This document shows positions 31,354 to 43,355 of a DNA stretch of 64,000 bases, piece after piece. Position 1 is the stretch's first letter, and every line of letters begins with the position of its first letter. This DNA is from Mikania micrantha. Its lineage: Eukaryota; Streptophyta; Magnoliopsida; Asterales; Asteraceae. Location: NCBI GenBank assembly GCA_009363875.1, contig CM018697.1:54701484-54765483 (forward strand), read 5' to 3'. The notes beneath the pieces are model-generated. The model was not told where the DNA came from and did no database searches. It was given only the letters and a program-made list of their open reading frames with translations. Position numbers and translations under genes: made by a program.

Positions 31354-31700
31354 CCACCAGTAGAGTATCTTCAAATTATGATACATCTTATCAGATCTAG
31401 GGTGAATGGAATACCGAAATTTGTGAGCCTTGTCCATCACAAGGTCTTGTAAGTTCCCGTGATGTGGAACCCAGACACGTTCCATGAAATAGTGTAAGCT
31501 ATCAGCTTTAACTTCTAGTTGTTTCTCCATTCCCCTTAGTGATCCAACCACTAAGTTTTCTGCTTTAAGTGCCTCCACTTGGGCAATACGTATCTGTTCA
31601 GGGAGATTGGGATGGATGGTGAGTTTAAGCTCGTACACTCTTGAGTTTTGTGGTATTCTTCTGGTTCAGGGCATCGGCCACTACATTGGCTTCCCCGGGT
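31354..31700 (-). pseudogene. RNase H end and integrase zinc-binding fragment of E
   Basis: On the minus strand it begins with the RNase H C-terminus (NVVADALNQ), continuing the KYHPG end found at 53639, and passes a linker into the integrase zinc-binding domain up to HPRSDKMYHNLKILYWW. It is cut there by the 5' LTR of G. One base is missing just after the B insertion site, so the frame shifts. This 347-bp island between two LTRs shows that B and G both inserted into the same E element. Confidence 0.85.
31696..31700. repeat. Target-site duplication of B (left copy)
   Basis: CGGGT, repeated at 53634-53638. It proves that 31701-53633 entered as one unit. Confidence 0.88.
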
Positions 31701-34585
31701 TGTCACACCCCGAGTTGGCGGGAATGGATCGGGTTTTCCCGTCGGGCGGAAGGTTCTCGGGGCGTGATATCGTGAGTGATAATCAAATGAGCGAATTGTT
31801 TACATAGCACATGATAAATAAATGATAAATGCTAACACATCAATGATATAGAATTACAAGATTAAATTACAATGTATCGTTCATAATTTAACTAAGTAAA
31901 TCTATCAAAAGAATCAATGTAACTATATCTTGTATCTGTACGAGATATACAAAAGATGATTCATTGTTCTTGTCACCAAAAGCATGCAACACAAAATAAT
32001 GCTAGGTCTTCTAAAATCCACTAGCTTAATCGTTGCATGTAAGTACCTACATCTGTTCGTCACCTGAGAAAACATGCATTTAAACAAAGTCAACACTAGG
32101 TTGGTGAGTTCGTAACTATGTTAATTGAAAAACCTTGATTCATTCACATGCACATTCACAATGTTAATACTGTTACTTGTATGTTGTTTGTTTCACCTGT
32201 TCTCCCAATGGCTCCTCAATAGTTATATTCACAAGTACTATATTATCCTGGTAGTGATGCTTATACATAGGGCATATGTAAGGGAACAAAGCCCTAGCCA
32301 ACATCCCACCACATCACTACTAGAACACCACACTACTTGCAATACAAATATTGAGTTCATTCCCCTTCCACATGTTTGTTTCATTGTAGATCACCTGTAA
32401 TACCATGTATAGAATAATATGATGATAGCGTTGTAGTTATCAAACCGAAGTATTGATAACCATTATATGTAGTAAGGATATTGGATTTACTTAATCCGTT
32501 CCTTGTATTATTCTATTGTCTTTGTGTTAACTATTGTTTCACTTTTAATTATTAAAAGTGTTAGTTAACTGTTTGTTATTTGTTCTCAACTTGTAGTGAA
32601 TAGAGCCTAAAAGGAATCCAGTGCGATCCTCACGTAATCAGATGGCAATGCATCCGATTTACCTCTATCACCGTGTGTTCCCATTGCCTTCATTGAAACT
32701 GTTACTAGTAATATGACACGATAGAAAAGAAATTCCTCAGTCTACTAGTCCACAGGTAACGATGGATGATGTACATCGATCTTGTTGTTGTCTCCATGTG
32801 GGATGTTCTCCATGTGATTTACAAAGTTAAATAAGAACTTGTCTTATTACATTATGTTAATCATTGTGTGAATGATGTTGTTATCATGAAGTTACGTTAT
32901 CATGATTATCATTCAATGTAATCCATATGTTCACCATGGAATCATTAAGCCGTAGTAAGAACAAGTCTTATTACCCTTAAGTGACGCAGGTGGTGGATAC
33001 CAAATGCTCTATACTATCGCATAGTATGTTTTTAAGTTATAACTAAGTTTTATAAGTACTTGACTTATCACACTTAGTCAATTAGAACGTCGAAAGATAT
33101 TAAGAAAATATTTTATCTTCTAATCATTCGTGTGTTGTGCTGTGTCATCATGTTCCTCTATAATTTTTCCCAATTTTTGTTTGTGTATGAATTTCCTCAA
33201 TGTTTGTCCATGTAGGAATAATTAAGTATTGTGAGATAACTCTTACAACTATGTTATTCCTGTGTGTTGATGAATTATGAAGTTACATTATCATATTCAT
33301 CTGGTTGTTCCTGTAATAACATGATCATACAAGCATGCATACAATGATAAACGATAATAAACAGTTTAATATTATCTAAATCAAAGTATAAATGATATGT
33401 AAGCAAAACTTTTAAACAATTAAAAGTAAAGCATGTTTCTCAGCCCCGAGAGTTTAAAATCAGTTAAGATTAAAGAAAAGGGGCATATGAACTCACCTTA
33501 TGATTGAAGTGGTTGACTTAGCATAAATGAAGAAATGCACGCACTCTTGATTGTACTTGTTGATGTATTCACGATCCTCGATTTTGGCCGGTGAAAACTC
33601 CAGATCCTTTGTACTTCTAGGTAGAGGAGATCGAAAGCTACGCGTGGACACCAAGAACACCCGATTTCGTTGAGAAACGAGTGAGTTATGAGGATTTGAA
33701 GAGTGATTCTCCTAGAGTGAGAAAAGGTTTGAGAATGGGTGATTTAGAGAGAGATGGCTGATGAGAAATGAGGGAAAACACCCTCATTTGGTGATTATAT
33801 ACCCCGAGGGTATTTGGGTTCGTTTCCGTTGCTCGGTTCGCGTTTTCGTCGCGTTTCAGGATTTTTTCGCGTAAATTTTAAGTTTTCAATTAAAAGAGGT
33901 TAATTTAATTATTTTCATGAGTTTCAAAAGTGTAAAATATTATTTATTTAATTTTTATTAATATTATTCTCGTTCGTGTCGTGTTTCGTTTTTCGTTTCG
34001 TCAGATCGCGTCACCATCGCGCGTATTCGTTCGAATCGTCAATCGAACGAACATGACAATGGTTTTGCTTTCTGACTTTTGTTTTCTACTTCCTCGTCAT
34101 CATTTCAGAACATTAAACTCACATATATGTTTGTGTGAATCGTCACCCACGCAAACACACTGTCAGTTCATTATTCTGAAACAACACTGCAACATTGTTT
34201 TAAATTGTATTTCCTCACTGTCGGACTCAACTAAACATCCTGTTATCACATTGTTTTCACATTGAATTGCCGGCCATCTGATTCCTGTCATCTTTGGATA
34301 TCATATCGCAACCGATTTGTTCTTGTTATTTGTTTGAACACTGTTGTTTCTCTTGATTAGTTGTGTTAACTGTACTTAGTTTTCACCTAAACACTAACAA
34401 CTATTGTTTATAATGAGTGTTGTACTTAAGGCATTTAAGTTTACACAAAAATACGTACAACTGTTTCTTGTATTTTGAATTCTGTTAATACAAGTAATGT
34501 TCACAAACATGTATTTACACATAGTTACTGTTGAAACTACACATACCGTACGGACTTGCCGGCTGGTAAGGTACTAGTTGTCACA
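31701..34585 (-). repeat. 3' LTR of B (2.9 kb)
   Basis: Minus-strand start TGTGACAACTAGTACC and end GGGGTGTGACA. TATA-type run GGTATATAAT at about 33794-33803. It is shorter than the LTR of C because the TTCGGCC-rich transcribed block is absent. Confidence 0.9.
32064..33496 (-). other. Candidate intron inside the 3' LTR of B
   Basis: Minus-strand donor TAAG|GTGAGTTCA at 33496 and acceptor TTTTCTCAG|GTGACG ending at 32064, span 1433 nt, exactly as in the 5' LTR of B. GCCCC and GGGGC lie just inside the donor. Confidence 0.5.
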
Positions 34586-34605
34586 GTCTCCCCTTGTTAA
34601 AGAAA
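34586..34605 (-). other. Polypurine tract of B
   Basis: The minus strand reads TTTAACAAGGGGAGAC directly before the LTR. Confidence 0.75.
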
Positions 34606-34639
34606 TTTCGTCCCGAAATTTAGGCATAAAGGTCGGGCT

Positions 34640-37600
34640 TTAATTTTCGAACAGATGGGGATACTTTGTCTTCATGTTGTCCTCGTGCTCCTAAGTAAAC
34701 TCTGGTCCACGCTTGGAGTTCCATCGAACCTTTACAATGGGGATACGGCGTCGTTTCAGTTTCTTAACTTCACGTTCCATAATCTCTATAGGTTCTTCAA
34801 TGAAGTGTAATTGCTCATCAATTTGTATCTCTTCCAATGGTATGATCAATGTTTCATCTGCTAAGCACCTCTTGAGGTTTGATACATGAAACACATCGTG
34901 TACTCCGCTGAGTTCATCAGGGAGTTTGAGTCTGTATGCCACAGGACCTATGCGTTGAGTAATCCCAAATGGTCCGACATACCTAGGTTCTAGCTTTCAT
35001 TTAGCCACAAAATGAACTACGCATTTCCATGGGGACACTTTCAACATAGCTCGGTCACCCACATCGAATTCCAAAGGCTTGCGCCGTTTGTTTGCGTAAC
35101 TCTTTTGGCGGCTACGTGTTGCTTGTAATCGTTGTTGTATCTGCGCTATCTTATTAGTAGTCTCCTGAATAAGTTCAGGCCCAGTGATTTTGTTGTCTCC
35201 CACTTCGGTCCAACAAATTGGAGACCGACATTTTCTACCATAAAGTGCTTTAAAAGGAGCACATCCGATGCTGTTTTGGTAGCTGTTGTTGTAAGAGAAC
35301 TCAATGAGTGGTAAATGTGTGTCCCAACTTGCACCAAAGTCTAGGATGCATGTTCTCAACATATCCTCTAGGGTTTGAATGGTTCGCTCACTTTGTCCAT
35401 CCGTTTGTGGATGATAAGCGGTGCTCAAGTTAACACTTGTCCCTAGGGATTGTTGTAATGATTGCCAGAACCGCGAAGTAAGTCGACTGTCCCGGTCTGA
35501 AATAATAGATAAGGGCACACCGTGCCTCACTACTATTTCATCAACATATAGTCTCGCTAGTTTCTCCATCTTGTATGTCTCTCTAATTGGCAAGAAATGT
35601 GCGGACTTGGTCAATCTATCAATGATGACCCAAATCGAATCATGTCCGCTGGAAGTACAGGGTAGCTTGGTAATGAAATCCATAGCTATATGTTCCCACT
35701 TCCATTGGGGTATCTCTGGCTGTTCCAGAAAACCCGAAGGTTTCTGGTGCTCTGCCTTGACTTTGGCACATGTGATGCATTTGCCAACATAAATGGCAAT
35801 GTCTTTCTTCATACCCGGCCACCAATAACATGACCTAAGATCTTGATACATCTTATTGGCCCCAGGATGAACTGAATAACATGTCTTGGGTGCCTCGTCA
35901 AGTATGAGTGTTCGAAGTTCATCTACTGCTGGAATCGAAACACGATCCAGATAATAGATAGCTCCATCTTGTTTTGTCTTGAAATGTTTCTCGGCTCCAC
36001 ATTCAAGCTCGCGTTTCATATTGTCTCGTGCCACTGCTTCTTGTTGTGCTCGAATTATTTGATCTTTCAAACTTGTTTGCACACTCATTCCCATTGCTCG
36101 GACGCGCAACGGTTTGACTCTTTCCTTCCGACTCAAAGCATCTGCAACAACATTTGCTTTGCCCGGATGGTATTTGATCAAACAATCGTAATCGTTCAGA
36201 AGCTCAACCCAACATCTCTGTCTCATGTTAAGCTCCTTCTGATCAAATATGTGTTGTAGACTCTTGTGATCTGTGAAGATGGTGCATTTTGTACCATACA
36301 GGTAATGCCTCCATATCTTTAAAGCAAAGACAACAGCTCCCAGTTCTAAATCATGTGTTGTGTAATTCTTCTCGTGTACTTTTAGCTGTCTTGAGGCATA
36401 AGCAATGACTTTTTCTCGTTGCATCAAAACACATCCGAGTCCCTGATGGGAAGCATCGCAGTATACTACAAAATCATCATTGCCTTCTGGGAGTGTTAAG
36501 ATTGGAGCATTGCACAATCTTTGTTTCAGGGTCTGGAATGCCTCCCCTTGTTTCTGCGTCCACACAAAAGGTTCACTCTTCTGTGTGAGCTTGGTGAGAG
36601 GCAAGGCTATCTTAGAGAAATTCGAAAAGAATCTCCTGTAATAACCTGCCAATCCCAAAAATGATCTCATCTCGGTTGGTGCTGTAGGCACATCCCAGTT
36701 CTTGATTGCTTCAATTTTGGCAGGATCCACGTGAATACCATCACTATTAATCACGTGACCCAAGAACTGAACTTCTCTTAACTAGAATTCACACTTTGAG
36801 AATTTGGCATAGAGTTTTTCTTCTTTCAGGAGTTCCAAGACTGTTTTGAGGTGTTGTTCGTGTTCCTTCTCGTTCTTTGAATAAATCAGTATATCATCGA
36901 TGAAAACGGTAACAAACTGATCTAAGTACGGCTTACACACCCGGTTCATTAAATCCATGAACACTGCCGGTGCGTTCGTCTTTCCTAATGGCATCACCAA
37001 AAACTTGTAGTGACCATATCGGGTACGAAAGGTCGTCTTTGGTATGTCTTCCTCTTGTATTCGGAGCTGATGGTAACCTGATCTCAGGTCTATCTTTGAA
37101 AAGTATTGTGCTCCCTTTAGTTGATCAAACAAATCAGCAATCCTCGGTAACGGGTACCAATTCTTGATGGTGAGTTTGTTGAGCTCTCTATAATCAATGC
37201 ACATCCTAAAAGATCCATCCTTCTTCTTAACAAAAAGAACTGGAGCTCCCCACAGGGAAAAGCTCGGTTGGATGAATCCTTTGTCGAGTAGCTCTTGTAA
37301 TTGATTGGACAACTCCTGCATTTCTGATGGTGCGAGTCTGTAAGGAGACTTGGCTACAGGAGTTGCTCCAGGAATCAAATCGATTCGAAACTGCACCAAC
37401 CTCTCAAGTGGCAGTCCCGGTAAATCATCCAGAAACCCGTCCTCATAGTCTATCACAATTGGCACGTCTTGAATCTTGATTGTCTTCTTGTCTTTCTCGA
37501 TCACGTGAGCTAGGAATGCAACGCATTGTTTTATGAGGTACTTGCAAGTCTTCATGCACGATATTATCTTGACACTGCGTTTTGCTTGATCTCCATAGAT

Positions 37601-37667
37601 TTCATAAAATTTGATTGTTCTCCATTCAAGCATAGGTATTAATTATACTAACTTCTATTATCTAAGC
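34640..37667 (-). pseudogene. Pol of B: RT, RNase H, integrase and chromodomain, 5'-truncated
   Basis: The reading starts in the protease-RT linker at the C insertion. RT has FFVKKKDGSFRMCIDYRELN-type motifs and catalytic FIDD. RNase H has VVYCDASHQGLGCVL and ends NVVADALSRKE. Integrase has an HHCC zinc domain (CITCAKVK), core residues in MDFITKLP, SDRDSRLTSRF and QTDGQSERT, and a C-terminal chromodomain-like tail (FIEEPIEIMEREVKKLKRR). Breaks: an amber at 36782-36784 in RT (shared with C), a stop at about 34997 and an amber at about 34691 in the chromodomain. Otherwise the frame is continuous over about 1.8 kb, so it is only moderately decayed. Confidence 0.9.
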
Positions 37668-38450
37668 TGTGACATCCAGTACCAGATCGTCCGGCAAGTC
37701 CGTACGGTATGTGTACTTCCACTATTTATTGTATGTAAATACATGTATACGAACAGTGCTTGTACTACCAAGAATTCAAAATACAAGAAACCGTTGTACG
37801 TGTTTAAGTAAAAACTTGAATACTGTAAGTACAACATGCACGATAAACAATAGTTGTTAGTATTTAGGTGAAAACCTAAGTACAGTTAAAACAACGAATC
37901 AAGAGAAACAATAGTGTTCATGTAAATAACAAGAACAAGTCGGTTGCGATCTGGTATCCACAGATGACAGGAATCAGATGGCCGACAAATCAGAATGAAA
38001 ACATTGTGAAAACATGAAGTTTAGTTGAGTCCGTTAGTGAGGAAACACAATTTAAACACAATTGCAGAGTTATTTTAGAATAACGAACTGACAGCGTGTT
38101 TACGTGGGTGTCAATTCACACAAACATATCTGTGGGTTTGGAGTTCTGAAATAATGACTGAAAAGTTGAAAACAAAAGTCGGAAAGCAAAACCATCTTCG
38201 TGATCGTCCGGGTGACGATTCGAACAAATACGCACGATGGTGACGCGTTTCGACGAAACAAAAACGAAAACGATACGAACGAAAATAATTTATGAAAATA
38301 TAATAATTTAACATTTTACAATTTTGAAACTCATCAAAAATAAATAAAGAAAACTATTTTTATTTAAAACCCATAAACACGAGTGTAACGTTCCGGAAAC
38401 GCAACGAAAACGCGAACCGAGCAACAAAAACGAACCCGAACTCACTCGTG

Positions 38451-38459
38451 GTATAAATA
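38451..38459 (+). promoter_or_regulatory. TATA box of C 5' LTR
   Basis: GTATAAATA within GGTATAAATACC; copy in the 3' LTR at about 47488-47496. Confidence 0.72.
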
Positions 38460-38879
38460 CCTTGAATGAGTTCATTTTTACTCATTTTTCACTTCTTCTT
38501 CCCCACACCAAACCCTAATCCCGGTTTCAAACCCCACCACCATTTTTGAAGCTTAAAACCTTTATATCTTGGTCATTTCTCCACCAAATCGTCTCATTTT
38601 TGAACCTACACGAAGCTCTCATCACCCTTTAGATGAAAGTACAACTGATCTGGAGTGAAACCCATCGAATCCAAGGTAAAACGAGCTGTTTATGTCACGA
38701 AAATTAGGGTTTTCACCCTTTGTTTCAACCTCACTAATTTCAACCGGTTCTAGACCATTTTTTTTACCCGACACTTCGAAAACTAGTTCTTGTATACCAC
38801 CACCACTAAAAACGCCCTTGAATAGTGGAAAAGAACACAGTTGGAACCACCCTAGTTGACTTCAACCCTCAGCTAGCCG

Positions 38880-39420
38880 AATAGGGCCATTCGCCGAATG
38901 GCTGGCCGACCCTGGACCTGCCGAATGAACAGCGACCGAAGTAGCCTCCTTCGTCACCTTCACTCTCTCGGCCAACCACTCATTCGACCACCCTCATACT
39001 CCACACATTCGGTCAAGGCATCAGTCTACATCTTTACATTCGGCCAATTATAGCGTTTCGACCTAGCAAACCCTCATTCGACAATCATCACCTCATTCGA
39101 CCATTGTCATTCTATGAGCCACATTGGCCGAAGACATTCATGAGACAGCCATGTGATTCAACCAAGCAAACAGATTTGGCCCAAAGCCTGATGCTTCGGC
39201 CCAACATGACCACACAGCCCACTGGTTTGGTCCAAAACTTGTGGTTCGGCCCAATTTCAGCATTAAGGCCCAGAATGGTTTGATTGGTGTTAAAGTCCAT
39301 TAGTTGGCCCAACAGAACTCTCTCGGCCCATATACGCGGCCCACATATCAATTAGCCCAACTCAAGTTGTTGGCCCAATTGAGTTGGTTTGGCCCATTCT
39401 ATTGTTTCGGCCCATTTGAT
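38880..39420. repeat. TTCGGCC/CATTCG-rich block in the LTR of C
   Basis: More than twenty short units such as CATTCGCCGAATGG, CATTCGACC, TTCGGCCCA and TTGGCCCAA occur downstream of the TATA box. A related block is in the LTR of G (about 29590-30120), and the 3' LTR of C has it with a roughly 115-bp deletion. The units resemble the palindromes of Copia A. Confidence 0.75.
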
Positions 39421-39996
39421 TTGAGATACAAATTAAAATCTTGAAACCAATTTAAAAATATGCAAGAGAACCACATGCTTGAACATGGGATATAATGTAT
39501 GAGATTACTACAAAGGTGGTGGGTTTAGTATAATAAATTTCATAAACTTAAAACATAAAGCTTACAAGGGTTGTTGTTTGGTTATTTAATTACTATGTAG
39601 TAATTGTTTTAAACATAACAAGAATAACGTGTGGGGCTTTGAACCATAGCTCTAAGTTTATTCTTGGGTTATTTACTAAGCCTGATATCAAACACATGAT
39701 TTACACATTAGGACAAGGTTTATCAATCTCAAGGGTGAACTAAGGCTATACACACAACGTAAAGAAACATAGTTACAATAATCAATGACACTTGAAACAA
39801 GGGCCGAACGACTACCGAGACCCACGAGTGTTAGCCAACTCTAAGGCTAACACATACACACACACGAATTCTTACAACTTATGTTTACAAATTTCAAACG
39901 ACGTGAAATCAATACAGGATCGTGAAAACAAACTCAAGTACAAACAAGAGCGTGTGCATTCTCGTTTAAGCTAAGTCAACCCTCAACAACAACAAG

Positions 39997-41583
39997 GTGA
40001 GTTCATATGCCTCTTTTCTTTAATGTTAACTGATTTTAAACTCTCGGGGCTGAGAAACATGCTTTACTTTGTTTATTTAAAAGTTTTGCTTAACATATTG
40101 CCATTACATTGATTTTAGATAATACTAAATTGTTTATTATTGCTTATCATTGTATGCACGCTTGTATGAACATGATATGACAGGGATATTCAGATGAACA
40201 AGATAATATATCTTATTAGTTCATCAACACATCAGAATAACATAGTTGTAAAATCTTATCTTATAACACTTAGTTATTCTTACATAAACAAACGTTGGAA
40301 CAATCACAGGAAAACATAGGAATGATATAAAGATACTATGTATCTTTGTAATGCCATTCGATACAAGAGTTAAGTAAGTGTATTAGGATAAGTCCTTTAA
40401 ACACTTAGCTTTACAACTCAACACAAATTACAAGAGAACATGGAACAAAGAATGATAATCATGATAATGTAACTTCATGATAACAACATCATTCACTCAA
40501 ATAATTCACATAATGTAATAAGACAAGTTCTTATTTAACCATGTTAATAACACAGAGAACATATGACAATGAGAACAATAACACGGATGAACGTAATTAC
40601 AATTAGTTACTAATGATCTGTTGTATTATATCACTTCAATCATATGCCATTTGTAAAAGTTGATCATGTAAGTCCCTATAATTCGTTGACCAGTTAGTTT
40701 GACGTGACTAAACTGACGATAGCATAGTGGTACCATAGGTTTGACAAACCTCTAGCTTGTAGGGCTAGTATGTTGATCGTATTGATTCATTGGCCGGTAA
40801 CGTATGACCGGTGACAGGGCGACTTCAAGTAAGGTTCTAGAAAGCGACACATGGTGATATTAATATGCAGTGATAAGTAATTAATCCATGGTTTCTTGTT
40901 GTCTAGTAGGCTGAGTAATTTATATTCTCATGTCATATTACTAGTAACTGTTTCGATTAGGTCTTTGGGTATACAAAGTGGTAGAGGTAAATCGGATTTA
41001 TTGGAATCTGATTACGTGAGGATTTCAATGGATTCCTTTTAGGCTCTAGGCACTATAAGTCAAGAACAAATTACAAGTGGTTAACTAACACTCTTAATAT
41101 TTAAAAGTGAAATAACAGTTAACCCCACAAGTAATGGAATAATATAAGGACAAGATTAAATTAATCTAAATTCCTTAACACATAGAGGGATTATCAATAA
41201 TCCGGTTTGATAAATAAACCCCTCGTATTATATAATTCTACATATGCTATAATAGATGAATACGTACCAGACATGTTGAACAATTGGGAAATGGATATCT
41301 TTAGTTGTATCGCGAGTAGTGTGGAACTTGACTGAGCATGTGGTGGGATGGCGTCTGGGTTTGACCCTTTCGTATGCCCTATATATAAGCATGCTTGATC
41401 AAGTGATATCCTACTTGTACATATAACTAAGGAGCGGCCATTGGGTGGAACAGGTGAATCAAGCATTACAAGTATCAAGTATGACTTTGTGACTATGTGT
41501 TTGAACAATTCAAGGGTTTCAATTAACATACTTATGAACTCACCAACCTAGTGTTGACTTTGTTTAAATGCATGTTTTCCCAG
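39997..41583 (+). other. Candidate intron inside the 5' LTR of C
   Basis: Donor AACAAG|GTGAGTTCATATG, acceptor GTTTTCCCAG|GTGACG, span 1587 nt, exactly as in the 3' LTR. GTGTTGACTTT, 37 nt before the acceptor, could supply the branch point. Confidence 0.52.
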
Positions 41584-41923
41584 GTGACGAACAGGTGTAG
41601 GTACTTACATGCAAGGATTAAGCTTGAGGACTTTTAGAAGACCTAGCTTATTTTGTGTTGCATGCTTTTGATGACAAGAAGAATGAATCGCTTTTTGTAT
41701 ATCTTGTATAGATACAAGATATAGTTACATTGATTCTTTTGATAGATTTACTTGGTTAAATTATGAACGATACATTGTAATTTAATATTGTAATTCTACA
41801 TCATGAATGTGTTAGCATTTCTCAATTAATTATCATGTGCTATGTAAACAATCTGATCCTCTGATTGTCACTCAAGATATTGGAAAACCCGATCCGTTCC
41901 CGCCAGCCCGGGGTGTGACAAAT

Positions 41924-41936
41924 TGGTATCAGAGCC
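41924..41936 (+). other. Primer-binding site of C, initiator tRNA-Met
   Basis: TGGTATCAGAGCC, three bases after the LTR end. A 160-nt leader without other signals follows before the Gag start. Confidence 0.9.
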
Positions 41937-42096
41937 ATGGTTACAGAGAAATATGGGTCATACTACTTAAACAGTTTTACCTAGACTATAACCTAGGGAC
42001 CCTCATGTAGAGATTATTTGACATAGGATTCTATTTGCATGTGTCTTCTGTATCTGATCACTGCATTAACCGATTTTCTTTTCGGTTATGATCAGA

Positions 42097-43340
42097 ATGC
42101 CGCCGAGAAGACCACCAGCTTTATTGCCACCACCACAAGATTCTACTCCTCATTCCTCTACACCGACACTGCCTGACTCTCCTACACAACCACCTCCTCC
42201 TCCGCCACCACCAGTTCATTAGCTGGATCCCGCTACCATTGCACTGGCCACACTATTGACCAGTCAGCTGAGGGATGTAATCCCAGAGATGATGAACCGA
42301 ATCAACACCTATAACAGCAACAACATTGCCAACTCATCTGGAGAAGGCAGTGGAAACACCCGAAACCATCAAGACTACTCCTACAAAAACTTTGTAGGTT
42401 GCAAGCCACCGAGCTTTAGTGGCAGCGAGGGAGCCGTCGGATTGATCCAATGGATCGAAAAGATGGAAACAACACTGGAGATCAGCAACTGCCCGGAACA
42501 GTATAGGGTAAAGTATGTTGCGGGGTCGTTTCACAAACGAGCGTTAACTTGGTCGAACGCTCAGGTTACTACCAGAGGCAGTGATGAGGCCCTATTAATG
42601 CCGTGGGATGACTTCAAGGCATTGTTGCGAGCATAATTTTGCCCAAGAAATGAAATCAAGAAGGTTGAAAGCGAATTACTCAACCTGGTTATGATCGGTG
42701 CTGGGCATCTGGCCTACACCACCAGATTTCACGAGCTGGCATCTTTGGCACCGGATATAGTGCCCACAATGGAAGAGAGAATCTAGCGGTACATCGGGGG
42801 ATTGCCGGCTGTATGCAAGGTTTTATCCTTGCTGCTCACCCCACTACCATGGAAATGGCTGTTACTCTGTCATCAACAATGACAGATGTGATGGTTGCCT
42901 CTGGGGCAATCAAGAAGGAGGCTGACTCAGCCAAAGCTGGAACTTCCAAGAAGCCGGAACCCGGCTAAGAAACAAAAGGTGGCTAGAAACTTTGCTGCCA
43001 CCACTCAAGCCCCAATGCTCAATCAACCACCACCACTGCAAATCAGAAAGCCATACACTGGCACTGCACCTTTGTGCAACACTTGCCAGTATCATCATGA
43101 ACCAAACACTTAGTGCAAGCAATGCACAAACTCTGGAAAGTTTGGTCACTGGGCCAACCGCTGTAGGAGCACGGGAGCTCCAAACAGAAACAAAAATGCA
43201 GCTACTACTGCTGCTGCTGATCACAGGTCTTGCTACAACTGTGGCGATCATGGACACTTTTCTCGGGATTGTCCCAAGAGAAATAACAAAGGTCTCAAGC
43301 ACCAAGAGGAAGAGCCTTCCAGATTGGAGCAGCTGCTGCT
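42097..43340 (+). pseudogene. Gag of C
   Basis: ATG 42097 starts a Pro-rich N-terminus, interrupted by TAG at 42220. The capsid region continues (FVGCKPPSFSGSEGAVG, then LIQWIEKMETTLEI) to a TAA at 42634, a TAG at about 42790 and a frameshift. The zinc-knuckle region (about 43075-43290, CNTCQYHHEP and CYNCGDHGHFSRDC-like) has another TAG where Gag of G has a Gly-Cys pair. Same type as Gag of G. Nonfunctional. Confidence 0.85.
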
Positions 43341-43355
43341 CGACAGGACCCGAAC

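Larger units (their letters stand above)
37668..41920 (+). repeat. 5' LTR of C (4.25 kb)
   Basis: It starts TGTGACATCCAGTACC and ends GGGGTGTGACA, followed by AA and the PBS. TATA at 38451. A block at 38880-39420 is rich in TTCGGCC(C), CATTCG and TTGGCCCAA. Donor at 39996/39997, acceptor at 41583/41584. The 60-codon frame at 39792-39974 recurs in the other LTR and is not a gene. Confidence 0.9.

Noticed and set aside
2516..41936. tRNA genes at TGGCGCCGTTGCC and TGGTATCAGAGCC
   Set aside because: Only the 13-18 nt complementary to tRNA 3' ends are present. They are primer-binding sites next to LTRs.
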